DNA of 64,000 nt from Lingula anatina. Taxonomy: Eukaryota; Brachiopoda; Lingulata; Lingulida; Lingulidae. Shown here piece after piece: positions 39,011-51,784 of this stretch. The position numbers and the translations under genes are program-made. The stretch's first letter is position 1; every line of letters starts with the position of its first letter. Under the pieces are notes generated by a model. It saw only the letters and a list, made by a program, of their open reading frames with translations. It searched no databases and had not been told where the DNA came from. The stretch spans positions 737,973 to 801,972 of the forward strand of contig NW_019775635.1 in the NCBI RefSeq assembly GCF_001039355.2. The letters are read 5' to 3'.

Positions 39011-41321
39011 TTTGTTACTTCATTAAAAATGACTAATCTTTGTGTCATATCGAAAAGGACGTATTTGTGTGTTAAAATGAAGGGTTGCTTAAAAATGTAC
39101 ATATCATATGCTTTTTGTATCAAACATTGTAAAATTACACTCTGATCTAACTGAGCTTTGAGTTATTATATTTTAATGTAATCGTATTTGAAATTTGGAA
39201 GGCCAATGACTTAACAGTGTGGAAGGTATAACTGATATTCATTTTTACAGGACGGAAAACATAGTGGCATACTTATTCATCTACAAATTGATACGGTAAT
39301 GACTCGATTTTTTCAAAGGGGAAATTGTAAAATTAAAGATTCTGTAATTTTTCAAAGTCATAAATTCTTGAAATCAGATCGTTCCTTTTCAGCTGTAGCA
39401 ACATGACTAAAAAGCATGCAACCTGATAGTTCCATTCTATACAGGATATGAGTATATGCACAACAAATGCTACACAGAAATGTGTTTTTAATGAATCTTT
39501 TATTATGCATCTCAAAAACTGGTAAATTTTCCCCATTAAAAAGATCCGAGTCATAACCGTATGTATACTGGGGCGCAGGGTTTGTAGTGGTAATATGGTT
39601 GAGGCGTTGGGTTGCATGCTGTATAAAGGGCAGAGAGGTACAAATTTCTTTGTACTGCTTTATTCAAAATATCTGCCTCAGAAGCTCCAAAGGAGACAAA
39701 ATGGTGAAAAGATGCTACCTGTGCTCTTTCTTATACCCTGGTCAGTTCGTGAAATGATGTATAATTTCAAAGTTCTGTGCATAAGTGCTTTTGCTTTTGA
39801 TTCGTGTGCTTGGTTGATTTTTGAATAATAAAGTTGATGTGTTTGACTGACGATTTTTACCTGAACAAATCTTATATTAGAAATAAATTTTAATAAAAGT
39901 CAAAATGTTGTCTATTTATTATGATATAAGAAAATGTTTTCATTGAATTTCGACATAAGTATATAACCATCCACGCACACCTTCCTAAGCCAAAAGGAAA
40001 ATACATTTAAAAAATAATAATGGATAATTTAAGTTAGTTACAATATGCCAAATATACATGTATATACGGAAAATATGCTATTATCTGTAAATGATACCGC
40101 AAGGTATAACCTTTTAACAGAGGTTTGCCAGAATATCAAATATTATGATGATAAATAAAAACAAAGCGGGAAAATAAAATACAATGCCATAAACTAGAGA
40201 CCAGTATTAAATAAAACAATACAATTACAAAGGGTTGCTTCCAGTAACATTTGACAAAATGAGCAGAAAATTAGTAACCCTTTTTAACTTCAATTAATCT
40301 GCTCTGTGCGCACGGGTTCTGTGTGTCCTGGCTTGGCAAAATGAAATTGTTCCTGGGGTATACCCTCTGTTGTATCAGTTCAAAAGTTCACTTGTGGTTT
40401 TGGCGTATGTTTGTAACAGGCGAGCTACACTGTACATCATTCAAAAGTTGACCAAATAATTGATAAATGAAGTGACAGTAAAACTAAAAGTGGGATGATA
40501 TTGTCTTTAAAGCCATTTTAGTTTGACATACAGTGTAGGCTTTACCCTACCGTAAAGCCTATTAGGATACATGACCCAGATCGATTGACTCCAATGATTT
40601 CCATACTGTTACATTAATGTATTTCTGAGACATTATTAAGAGACCATCACTAATATCAATGTAAAAGAACCGATAATATCCATGCCTCGCATTATGTGCC
40701 TCTGATTGGGTGAAGGACAATCAGCGCTTGACTTGCATGATATCTAATTCAAATCCTGTTTCTGCCAATTACATTATTTTTACTACTAGTACATGCATAC
40801 ACAGCAAATTCTGATTTACCCTTTATACAAAAATATATTTAGCCTATATAGCATTTCCACGTTCTGTTACATCCATATTTCCACTAATCTTGTTTAAATA
40901 AAAAAAATCGCCACATTAAAGTCTTGAAAAAATTATGAAGTGTCCCAAATTTAAATAGTCTTCATTGTACATGCCCAGTTGTTACTTTGAGAAATGTTTG
41001 GAAGCACCGCCTTCTTATAATCCACCTCTCCACGCGCAGATGGTGTTACAACGATTAAGCCTGGTTAACAGTTATTATCTTCCGTTATTTTGAAGCAAAT
41101 GGCTCCGCTGTGACTATATTTGACGTAGCCTATTTATTTTGATGAAGCCAAGAGGAGATTGAAAACAATCAGAGCGTTACTAAGTGGTTAGTTTATATCC
41201 TGTTTGAGCAAATCAAAGTGACTATGCTTAAAGCTTGGGTTCATTATAGTCAAGATAAATATACAGGGGTACATGTTAAAGGCACTTTGCAGTCGGATAC
41301 AGATCCCATCCAGCCACTGAT
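39011..41321. other. Intergenic region between giant-gene copy 2 and the CTHRC1-like gene
   Basis: The first 200 bases match the 3' flank of copy 1. An AATAAA at 39827-39832 could serve a long 3' UTR of copy 2 but may be unrelated. An open frame at 39595-39828 has no splice context or family match. The rest is AT-rich, with nothing I can support as a gene, and presumably includes the CTHRC1-like promoter just before 41322. Confidence 0.5.
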
Positions 41322-44270
41322 ATGAAATATTCAACAACTGTAATTTTTGTTGTTTTGGCAACATTTAGCATAAGCCAATTGGCGACAGATGCCCAGGTAA
41401 GATAAGCCAATGGAGAACTCGCTTAGTGTCATCACATTAAACATCTTCCAGCTTTAATATTTCTAATGTTTTTATTTCTTCGGGTACAGTCAGTGTAATA
41501 AATTCAGAGGGCATTTAATCGTAAAGGTGAAGAAAGACTAGATAGCATTGCGGGAAATAGACTGTGAAGTGGATTTTGATAATTTATTTCGATACTTTTC
41601 CTAAAGGCCAACTGCGATCTCCCCGAAACTCTGAAATCTGACATAGTCTCGATATTCTCACCACATGTAACATGTCCTGTTTGTTTTAAAGATATTAAAA
41701 TTCTCAGAAGATGAAAAAGTTCACTAATTTGGATTCCACCATATGAAAATTCGATATTTCACTTCACAAGTCATAATTTTGAAAACATTTTACAGATTTT
41801 TCTGTGTATTATAAAGTCTTTATCCTGTGTTACGTTTACATGAAGATACATGAAAATATTTCAAGCTTATTTTACGAAAATGAATATATATAGTCTCATC
41901 AGAAGCTTTCATTGTAGCAATGTTATCAAAATGGAAAGGATGGAAAAGACGGAACTGATGGAAGAGATGGCAGAGATGGCAGAGACGGACTTTGGGGTGA
42001 AACTGGACCACCAGGACCAAAGGGGGAAGCTGGTGAGTCTCGGATTCACATCAGTTCTTTTTCACACAGCGTGGGTATTTTTAATTAGGGCTTCATTACA
42101 TGTACATGTACATGCACAATGCGTAGTTCTGTTGTAAATATTCTAAAAATTCTATATACTTTAGTGACAATAACATATACCTTATTGAGGGCCTTTTTGG
42201 GTAATTTATAGAGAGCTTTAACTTGAGGTGGATTTTAAAGCAGTATATTAGCCTGCCAAGATGAATTGAACCCGGATTCTTTGTGAATTGATGAGAATGA
42301 AAGAAGACGAGTGTTGGGGCATCGGGGAGTTTAAGTGAAAAAAGACAATTGCATAGGTAATATCAAATCATCCCGAAGTCTCATTTTAATATATCATAAT
42401 CTATCCAAATTTATTCCAGGAACCCCTTGTTCCCCTAGAAACGTGAAACAGTTCACATGGACAGATATCAACGACGATAGGGATGTCGGTTTAATTAAGG
42501 TAACAGACATATTGTGAACAATTTAATTTCAATTTAGAATTATGTGCGTACGATGTATGATCTTGCATACTTGTACTGTATCTGTGTATTGTGAAAAATG
42601 TTACTACCCCCCCCCCCCCCGAAATAAAAATTAAAATGGACAATACAGGGGGAAATTCCTGCCATGCCACACAGAGGATTAATAATATCCTATTACATCC
42701 GGGATTTTTTCACCAAATCTAATTTTTGTCCTCTCCAAGAATAATAGCTCTACCCGCCTCTGTACTTGGATTCAACGTCTATATGTACTGTTTCTAATGA
42801 AATAATGTGGTACTTTGTGACTGACCAGTCATTTAGACAGCCATAGGGCATGTCTCCGCTGATGTCTTCCTGTATAATTCTAAAGGAAATATCGACGACA
42901 GGTACTTTTGTTCGAGGGGATTTTCTTAATTATCTTGAGGGGTTGGATTGGGGAAGATCAGTAGGTTTGTGGGGTAGTTAGACATAAAAATATGACTTGG
43001 TTTAAATGAGTAAACTATACCTTTACCCCAGTCTTAAAACTTCCACATAGTTTTCATGTTCTGCCATATCAGGAAATAGCCAAATAATTGGCAAAATTAA
43101 AATTGGCTTATTTCAGGATATGATATCTGCCAAATCAGTCACACACAGTAAATAACTAAATAATGAGAAATTAATAAGCCTTTTATTTCAGGATGCGAGG
43201 TATGTCACTGAAGTCGGACCAGAAAATAATAATAATAATAATAATAATAAGCCCAGAAAAAATTAAAAAGTTGCTTAACGAGTAACGACTCTTTGTCGTT
43301 TTTTTAAATGAATAATAAAAATTAATGTTACGTTTGCATTTAATTTCAGGACGTGTGGTTTACCAAAACAACGGGAACAACCATGCTCCGTGTCGGTTTC
43401 CATGGTAATGTCCGTATCATGGCAACTGCTGGAAAAAATGAAGCCTGTCGCAGATATTGGTTTACTTTCAACGGCACTGAATGTGACAGCCCAACGTTTA
43501 TAGATGGACAGTTTTATTCCAGCCATACATATAATGTTCACCAGCATTCCACCAGTAAGTTAGAATGCAATGTACTGTACCATATATTATGAAAGTGCGG
43601 CACATATACTGTATAGATAAAAGTAATAATGTTTAATTCTTTTTGGCAATACTTTTTGAAAAAGAGACTGCACTTTGCATGCTCTTCAGGCGCGTACAGT
43701 TGAAGGAAGCACATGACTGCTCGCACTCGCGTGTATATGGGGGGGGGGGGGGGTTAACCATGTATAAAAATGTAGCGGGGGGGGGGGGGGGTAGGCCTAT
43801 CCCTTAGCACCCTGAAAACCTAACTCTGCTTTCTGTGTTAAAGACTCGTGGATGATGACAAAGGTGGTGGGTTGAGTAAGCACCCATTACTTGTAGGCCT
43901 ACGATTATACCATATGTTGATGCTTTAATGAAAAAAAAATAAATAAATGGATAAAAATGAAGAGTAAAAGTAGCCTAGATAGATCGTGTGTGCATTAGTA
44001 TTCAATTGACAATAATTGCACAAGGAATAATGAGAATATGAAGTTTTACATGTTTTAACATTGCAAATTCTTGATTGCTCCCTTTTATCTTTAACATTTA
44101 CGTGTATCTCCCTTTGCAACCTTTCAGTTGAAGGAATCTGTGAGAACCTGGCAGCCGGAGAAGTGGTGATTGGTTTTCATGTTGGGCAATGCAGAAACCG
44201 TGCTTCTGAAACAGCCAATGCATACACAGGATGGGCCAGTGCTACCAGAATTATCGTGGAAGAAATCTAA
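41322..44270 (+). CDS. CTHRC1-like secreted short-collagen protein, copy 1 (complete)
   Basis: Exons 41322-41396, 41918-42032, 42420-42499, 43350-43554 and 44128-44270 sum to 618 nt, 205 residues. Exon 1 is a signal peptide (MKYSTTVIFVVLATFSISQL). Exon 2 carries a Cys and 11 Gly-X-Y triplets (GKD, GTD, three GRD, GLW, GET, GPP, GPK, GEA), with a twelfth completed by exon 3; human CTHRC1 also has a very short collagen segment. Exons 3-5 encode the CTHRC1 C-terminal domain: FTWTDIN, LRVGFHGNVRI, CRRYWFTFNGTEC, HQHSTIEGICE, and TGWASATRIIVEE at the C-terminus, closely matching the vertebrate motifs YFTFNGAEC, SSVEGLCEGI and TGWNSVSRIIIEEL. Vertebrate CTHRC1 is a secreted glycoprotein linked to Wnt/planar polarity signalling; whether that applies here is inference. 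Confidence 0.93.
42607..42620. repeat. Poly-C run, intron 3 of CTHRC1-like copy 1
   Basis: 14 C residues; the same site in copy 2 has 24 (46266-46289), a length difference since duplication. Confidence 0.9.
43225..43250. repeat. (AAT)n run, intron 3 of CTHRC1-like copy 1
   Basis: AAT run whose counterpart in the second unit (46897-46933) is longer. Confidence 0.9.
43739..43791. repeat. Two poly-G runs, intron 4 of CTHRC1-like copy 1
   Basis: Two G tracts of about 15 bases lie 22 bases apart, in an otherwise AT-rich intron. In copy 2 the same place (47424-47443) is an interrupted GGGGGTG pattern and the second run is nearly lost. The tract could fold as a G-quadruplex in this strand; function unknown. 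Confidence 0.85.
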
Positions 44271-45591
44271 AAATTGCCAAAAATGCGTGTTTTTTTCATT
44301 ATTTTTATGCTAATTTTTTCTACTGAATTACATGTACCGGGTATGATCATGTAGGCATATGCCCCTTTACAGCGCTAGATAACAAGCTTTTATAGCAGGC
44401 CTGTGCCTCGGGAATTTCAAGGGACTACCAGTATGCGATATTGGGCAACTTTTACTACATTCAGTAACTTTATTTCACCAATAAAAATTCCTCTCTGACA
44501 TGGTTTTATTTTGTTTTAAACAAACACAAAGAATATCACATTGTTATTAGAAGTAATATTCAAACACGTTAACATGGGCGAATGACTTCGAATATCATGC
44601 CAGTAAAATTGTCCGTTCCAATTAAATTGTTTTTCATGTAGGAAGGCCTAGTGTACTAATTATATAATACAAGAAATTGATATTTCTTTAACTATTAAAG
44701 TGCCTGAGTGGGCGTATTGTGCAATTATTAATAGGCCTCCATCATTTCCTATTTTTAGTACGTTTAACTACCCCCCCTTAGTTAGTATTTAGATTTAGTT
44801 CTTCGTGGTGATTTTTTTTACATAGGCCTACTCGCAGGCCCCTCTTCGTTGGACGATTATATGTTATTCATTTTAAAAATACTTCATCGCTCTTGGTCGT
44901 ATCTATTTTCGCTAAATGGTACACTGTAGTCCAATGTGGACCTTAAATGTCGTTTTACGACATGTAGGCCTACACATGTATACATGTAGTCCATGAGCCA
45001 AAGGCCAAAAAATCCAATTTGGCTGCACCNCCGTGATCATAAGATAGCGCGAATAGAACATAGATTTTTAGAAAATAGACATTCCATGTGAACGAAGCCT
45101 TAGTGTTATCACATTACACATCTTCCAGCTTTAATATTACTAATGTTTTTATTTCTTCAACTACAGTCAGTGTAATAAATTCAGAAGGCAATTAATCGTT
45201 AAGGTGAAGAAAGACTAGACAGCATTGCGGGAAATAGACTGTGAAGTGGATTTTGATAATTTATTTCGATACTTTTCCTAAAGGCCAACTGCGATCTCCC
45301 CGAAACTCTGAAATCTGACATAGTCTCGATATTCTCACCACATGTAACATGTCCTGTTTGCTTTAAAGATATTAAAATTCTCAGAAGATGAAAAAGTTCA
45401 CTAATTTGGATTCCACCATATGAAAATTCGATATTTCACTTCACAAGTCATAATTTTGAAAACATTTTACAGATTTTTCTGTGAATTATAAAGTCTTTAT
45501 CCTGTGTTACGTTTACATGAAGATACATGATAATATTTCAAGCTTATTTTACAGAAAATGAATATAGTCTCATCAGAAGCTTTCATTGTAG
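44271..45591. other. Spacer between CTHRC1-like units, with assembly ambiguity
   Basis: Contains the copy 1 3' UTR (AATAAA at 44480-44485), the end of unit A near 44990, about 110 bases of unique DNA with a single N at 45030, and the intron-1-derived start of unit B. No signal-peptide exon like 41322-41396 is visible before the second set of exons. Unrecovered sequence at the N could hide one. Confidence 0.65.
44480..44485 (+). promoter_or_regulatory. Poly-A signal AATAAA, CTHRC1-like copy 1
   Basis: Canonical hexamer 210 bases after the stop, conserved in the second unit at 48151-48156. Confidence 0.6.
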
Positions 45592-46896
45592 CAATGTTAT
45601 CAAAATGGAAAGGATGGAAAAGACGGAACTGATGGAAGAGATGGCAGAGATGGCAGAGACGGACTTCGGGGTGAAACTGGACCACCAGGACCAAAGGGGG
45701 AAGCTGGTGAGTCTCGGATTCACATCAGTTCTTTTTCACACAGCGTGGGTATTTTTAATTAGGGCTTCATTACATGTATATGCACAATGCGTAGTTCTGT
45801 TGTAAATATTCTAAATATTCTATATACTTTAGTGACAATGACATATACCTTATTGAGGGCCTTTTTGGGTAATTTATAGAGAGTCTTAACTTGAGGTGGA
45901 TTTTAAAGCAGTATATTAGCCTGCCAAGATGAATTGAACCCGGATTCTTTGTGAATTGATGAGAATGAAAGAAGACGAGTGTTGGGACATCGGGGAGTTT
46001 AAGTGAAAAAAGAAAATTGCATAGGTAATATCAAATCATCCCGAAGTCTCATTTTAATATATCCTAATCTATTCAAATTTATTCCAGGAACCCCTTGTTC
46101 CCCTAGAAACGTGAAACAGTTTACATGGACAGATATCAACGACGATAGGGATGTCGGTTTAATCAAGGTAACAGGCATATTGTGAACCCGCATTTCAATT
46201 TAGAATTACGTGCGTATGATCTTTTATAATAGTACTGTTTCTGTGTATTGTGAAAAATGTTACTACCCCCCCCCCCCCCCCCCCCCCCCAATAAGAAAAA
46301 AATTAGAATGGACAACACAGGGGAAAATTCCTGCCATGCCACACAGATGATTAATAATATCCTATTGCATCCGGGATTTTCTCACCAAATCTAATTTTTG
46401 TCCTCTTCAAGAATAATTGCTCTACCCGTCTCTGTACTTGGATTCAACGTTTATATATACTGTTTCTAATGAAATAATGTGGTACTTTGTGACTGACCAG
46501 TCATTTAGACAGCCGTAGGGCATGTCTCCGCTGATGTCTTCCTGTGTAATTCTAAAGGAAATATCGACGACAGGTACTTTTGTTCGAGGGGATTTCCTTA
46601 ATTATCTTGAGGGGTTGGATTGGGGAAGATCAGTAGGTTTTTGGGGTAGTTAGACATAAAAATATGACTTGGTTTAAATGAGTAAGCTATACCTTTACCC
46701 CAGTCTTAAAACTTCCACATAGTTTTCATGTTCTGTCATATCAGGAAATAGCCAAATAATCGGCAAAATTAAAATTGGCTTATTTCAGGATATGATATAT
46801 CTGCCAAATCAGTCACACACAGTAAATAACCAAATAATGAGAAATTAATAAGCCTTTTATTTCAGGATGCGAGGTATGTCACTGAAGTCGGACCAG

Positions 46897-46933
<37 letters not shown>

Positions 46934-47950
46934 GCCCAGAAAAAATTAAAAAGTTGCTTAACGAGTAACGACTCTTTGTAAACAGGTCGTTTTTTTAATG
47001 AATAATAAATGTTACGTTTGCATTTAATTTCAGGACGTGTGGTTTACCAAAACAACGGGAACAACCATGCTCCGTGTCGGTTTCCATGGTAATGTCCGTA
47101 TCATGGCAACTGCTGGAAAAAATGAAGCCTGTCGCAGATATTGGTTTACTTTCAACGGCACTGAATGTGACAGCCCAACGTTTATAGATGGACAGTTTTA
47201 TTCCAGCCATACATATAATGTTCACCAGCATTCCACCAGTAAGTTAATTAGAATGCAATGTACTGTACCATTATGAAAGTGCGGCACATATACTGTATAG
47301 ATAAAAGTAATAATGTTTAATTCTTTTTGGCAATACTTTTTGAAAAAGAGACCGCACTTTGCATGCTCTTCAGGCGCGTACAGTTGAAGGAAGCACATGA
47401 CTGCTCGCACTCGCGTGTATATAGGTGGGGGTGGGGGTGGGGGGGAGTTAACCATGTATAAAAATGTAGCGACGGGGGGAGGCCTATCCCTTAGCACCCT
47501 GAAAACCTCACTGCTTTCTGTGTTAAAGACTCGTGGATGATGACAAAGGTGGTGGGTTGAGTGAGCACCCGTTACTTGTTGGCCTACGATTATGCCATAT
47601 GTTGATGCTTTAATAAACAAAGAATAAATAAATGGATAAAAATGAAGAGTAAAAGTACATAGATCCTGTATGCATTAGTATTCAATTGACAATAATTGGA
47701 CAGGGAATAATGAGAATATGAAGTTTTACATGTTTTAACATTGCAAATTCTTGAATGCTCCCTCTTATCTATAACATTTACGTGTATCTCCCTTTGCAAC
47801 CTTTCAGTTGAAGGAATCTGTGAGAACCTGGCAGCCGGAGAAGTGGTGATTGGTTTTCATGTTGGGCAATGCAGAAACCGTGCTTCTGAAACGGCCAATG
47901 CATATACAGGATGGGCCAGTGCTACCAGAATTATTGTGGAAGAGTTCTAA
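45592..47950 (+). CDS. CTHRC1-like copy 2, exons 2-5 only (no visible first exon)
   Basis: Exons 45592-45706, 46088-46167, 47034-47238 and 47808-47950 are identical in length, phase and splice sites to copy 1 exons 2-5 and remain fully open. Residue changes are few: in the collagen segment GLW becomes GLR, and the C-terminal EEI becomes EEF. No exon encoding a signal peptide is visible upstream; the duplicated DNA begins within the former intron 1. Possibilities: exon 1 lost in the N at 45030; splicing of the shared exon 1 at 41322-41396 (phase 0 donor, compatible) to this exon set as an alternative 3' cassette; or a gene without a secretory leader on the way to decay. The open frame argues for recent origin or continued use. 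Confidence 0.8.
46266..46289. repeat. Poly-C run, intron 3 of CTHRC1-like copy 2
   Basis: 24 C residues, longer than the 14 at the equivalent site in copy 1. Confidence 0.9.
46897..46933. repeat. (AAT)n run, intron 3 of CTHRC1-like copy 2
   Basis: Expanded version of the run at 43225-43250. Confidence 0.9.
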
Positions 47951-48715
47951 AAATTGCCGAAAACGCGTGTTTTTTCATTATTTTTATGCTAATTTTATCT
48001 ACTGAATTACATGTATGATCATGTAGGCATATGCCCCTTTACAGCGCTAGATAACAAGCTTTTATAGCAGGCCTGTGCCTCGGGAATTCAAGGGACTACC
48101 AGTATGCGATATTGGGCAACTTTTACTTCATTCAGTAACTTTATTTCACCAATAAAAAAATCCTCTCTGACATGGTTTTATTTTGTTTTAAACAAACACA
48201 AAGAATATCACATCGTTAATAGAAGTAATATTCAAACACGTTAACATGGGCGAATGACTTCGAATATCATGCCAGTAAAATTGTCCGTTCCAGTTAAATT
48301 GTTTTTCATGTAGGAAGGCCTAGTGTACTAATTATATAATACAAGAAATTGATATTTCTTTAACTATTAAAGTGCCTGAGTGGGCGTATTGTGCAATTAT
48401 TAATAGGCCTCCATTATTTCCTATTTTTAGTACGTTTAACTACCCCCCCCCCCCCTTAGTATTTAGATTTAGTTCTTCGACATCGTGGTGATTTTTTTAC
48501 ACCTCTTCGTTGGACGATTATATGTTATTCATTTTAAAAATACTTCATCGCTCTTGGTCGTATCTATTTTCGCTAAATGGCACACTGTAGTCCAATGTGG
48601 ACCTTAAATGTCGTTTTACGACATGTATACATGTCGTTTCATTACTGATTAGTCACTGGTTTGCATGCGGTAGACTGGGATAAGGATTGTCTTGTTATCA
48701 AATCGAGGTTCTAAA
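47951..48715. other. 3' flank of CTHRC1-like copy 2 and HARS promoter region
   Basis: AATAAA for CTHRC1-like copy 2 at 48151-48156. Duplicated DNA continues to about 48640, followed by roughly 75 unique bases of HARS 5' UTR/promoter. Two short upstream ATGs (48630 and 48665) are followed quickly by stops. No TATA box is evident, in keeping with a housekeeping gene. Confidence 0.55.
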
Positions 48716-51700
48716 ATGGCGACAGTAGATCGTGCCGAAATTCAGGAAAAAATAAAAGTTCAGGGGGAAGTTGTCAGAAAATTGAAGGCGGACAAGGCAG
48801 ATAAAGAACAGGTTTGTATATACAAACAGTGCTCTATTACCTCACCATTATATAAGAAAAACTGAGTTGTTTTTCTCTCAAACTGGGAGGCGAATTTATG
48901 CCGGTCAGCTGTCTCGATTTGTTCAACACGTGTTGCAAAGTGGAGAAACACAGAACTTTACTTCAGCAAACACAAAGGTCGATCTGTATCAGTTTACTTT
49001 GACACGTATTTTACGTGCTAAATTTAGGTAGTAATGTTGACAACTAGTCGGGTAATGACCTCGTGTTTAGTAGATTTGCCTGCACTACAGACAATATCAA
49101 AGTCTTACAATAACGGAGTTAACACATGAATGATGCAATCGCATTTGACCATTTGTGTTACCTTCACATCTGTGATGGACGTACCATGACAGTGATGGGT
49201 ATATGAATTATGTGAAAAATCTAGTTACGTGCTAGTAGCTAAGTTAATTTCAGAAAGAAATATATGTCAATGACATCGATAATATTGTGATTAGTTTTAC
49301 ATTGCTTAACATGTAAAGCAAAGTTACATGATTTAGCACTCAAGTCTTCATTTTCAACTCGACTGAGTTAGGAGGCGGTCATTTATTAATTCATTTATTA
49401 TGCTTACCTTTGGCTTTCAACAGTGTGGGAATTGAAGAGGTAAGAGGTAATCAAAAAACTTGAGTGCCCTGCATCATGGTAATCGCTAGCTGACCATCAT
49501 TTTATAGTAATGAAAACTCATGTCTTTCATGTATTTGCACATATATTAACTTACATATCAGAAATAGTAAAAAGGAATGCAGGGGCGGGTCCAGAGATAT
49601 TTTCTGACAGTCTAACTCTTCCAAATTATCTTTATTGATCCATCCTCCATATTTGACCCTCTTCCGACACAAAACATTAGATAGCCGTCAATGTAAACTT
49701 GAAAATCTTACCGTCTTCCAAAAGACCCAGAAGACGCCCTAAATCTTCCCTTAGGAACGCGAGCTAGCTAACACTTTAAACATTGTTATAAGGGGCTGGG
49801 GGAAATTTGTGAAATTAATTTAATGCAAAGTGCATGATACACCTGCTGATAGTAACAAGGAAACAAGAAAGAACAGTGATGAAAAACAAACAAAAAAAAA
49901 AATTAGTTTTTATTTATTTCTATTGATTTATTTTTATTTGTAGTACTGGTTCATTTTAATTGATATCATATTAAAATAATGAAACAGTTGGATCCATTTT
50001 GGTAATTGATGTATACATAAAAAAATTCTTAGTTAAACTAAAATGATAAGAAAAACTGTTATTGCATGAAACTTACCATTATTTCATCATACTTTCTTTC
50101 TCTTTCCTTTTTGCTCTGAGCCCTGTAATTATTGACTTTTTGTCATTTCCTATGAGCTAGGTTGCTTTCTTCACATTTTCCACATAATGGTCTGTCAAAT
50201 AAGTCTCACCTGTATCTATACAGCAAGTGAGACCAGAACCCAACCTTGTAGTTCAGATAAGGTAAAAATGAATAAAATTTAATTAAACTGACCACAAGAG
50301 TGGTAGACCTTGATGGTTGCTTAAGACAGTCTGGGGTTAGACAACATGATAAAAACTGATAAGAAAGTCAAGGTTGGCAAGCCTTGAGGCTTAAATTAGC
50401 CAGCACTTCACAGATCTTGCCAACCCCACGAAGGACTTTAGGTCAAAAAGGCAATGTCTAATTTAGACATAGTGAAGAAGTAGCTTCATTTTTCTCCTCT
50501 TTGCTGTACAAGAGGAAGGGCTATCACAATCAGTGTGCACTTATTCCCAAACGTTTAAGTACTATTTCCATGAGGATGTCAAAATCGGAATTTAGAAATT
50601 AATCCCATTTTACCATGAACTTATGACATATCTGCTTGGTAATCGGAAAGATCATGTGCTGTACTACCAGCAGTTCACTGACTTGACATGCACTGTGCAT
50701 GTGCAAGTATAAAAAGATTTTGGAAGTGTACGAGCATATCAGGCTGACATATTACAGTCAATAGATTGCTGTGTAATAAGATACTTGAGAGTGTGTTGCA
50801 GCTTGTTATACTTTGTGGACTGGTTAGAATATACTTCTAAGAGGTAGCCTATCGTGGCAAGTAAAATCTGTGCTGGGAGGAGAACTGGACATCTAAGGTT
50901 ATTCCTCTGCTGTGGTGGAAGTGAGCGTTGGAGATCTACCGGAAAATTACAGTTGCTGTCACTTCAAGTGGAACTATACACATTGTTTATGCCCTAAGTG
51001 GAAAGGCATGTGTGCATGCAAGTCAAACTATCAAATTTGCACTGGAAGCACACTTGCGTGCTGTGCTCATACACAGAAAGAGGACAGCTATGTCGCTTGT
51101 CTGTGGAACTTGACACCCATTTTTAAAACAGCAATAACATTGTCACAGTGAATTGTTTGAAAAGTGGCATTATAATTGGCTTAACTTCATGAAGATAACA
51201 TTTTGCTGTCACTTCTGTGTGAAAGAGCCTGGGAAGTAACCCGGAAAACTGAGGGAGCTGTTGTTTTTATGCTGTAATATATCTGATTATTTAAACTAGT
51301 GGTCATTTGGTCATTGTCACTGTAGGTAGAAATAAACATCTACCAAGCTGGCTACTGGTTACTGGCATAGCCACAGTTATGCAAGTTGCCATTGATAAGC
51401 AATGCGTTAACTATAGAAAACAGGTGATTATTTCATGGTAAACATATTTTATTTGGAAGAGAACAGTGATGCATGCAGTATGTATGGAAAACCTATCATA
51501 CCTCCAGAGATGCAAAAGTACAGAGAGGTGCGAGTTATAGGAGAACATATCAAGGAGTTGAAAACCCATAAGCCATTGCACTATAAATCTCAGGTGAAGT
51601 TGAGGTTTAAAATATATTTTTTTCTAATAATGAAGACTCCTCTTGTCCAGGTTGTCCCGTTTAACGAAGCTTTGCAGCTTGATTAATTCCTGGGTCTATG

Positions 51701-51753
51701 TGGTTCTCAAATAAAATGAAAATTTTCTGGGTATAGCACCAGCTGTTTAATTT

Positions 51754-51784
<31 letters not shown>

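Larger units (their letters stand above)
41422..44990. repeat. Recent tandem duplication, unit A (CTHRC1-like exons 2-5 plus 3' flank)
   Basis: This segment aligns almost base for base, introns included, with about 45099-48640. It starts inside intron 1 (GCTTAGTGTC...) and ends in the 3' flank near the ACATGTATACATGT palindrome. Exon 1 and the promoter are not in the unit. Differences are mostly in poly-C, poly-G and AAT tracts plus scattered substitutions, so this duplication is much younger than that of the giant gene. Confidence 0.88.
45099..48640. repeat. Recent tandem duplication, unit B (CTHRC1-like exons 2-5 plus 3' flank)
   Basis: Second copy of the 41422-44990 unit. Its right end runs to within about 80 bases of the histidyl-tRNA synthetase start codon at 48716, so the HARS promoter region lies partly in duplicated DNA. 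Confidence 0.88.

Noticed and set aside
39595-39828. 77-codon open frame in the intergenic region before the CTHRC1-like gene
   Set aside because: No splice context, no homologue recognised, ordinary chance length for this composition.
50912-51151. Cys-rich open frame in HARS intron 1
   Set aside because: No splice sites, no family match, and an overlapping second frame is also open; no evidence of coding.
51435-51686. Open frame ([14 protein letters not shown]...) in HARS intron 1
   Set aside because: It looks protein-like but has no acceptor in phase with HARS and no recognised domain; possibly an old mobile-element remnant, not supportable.
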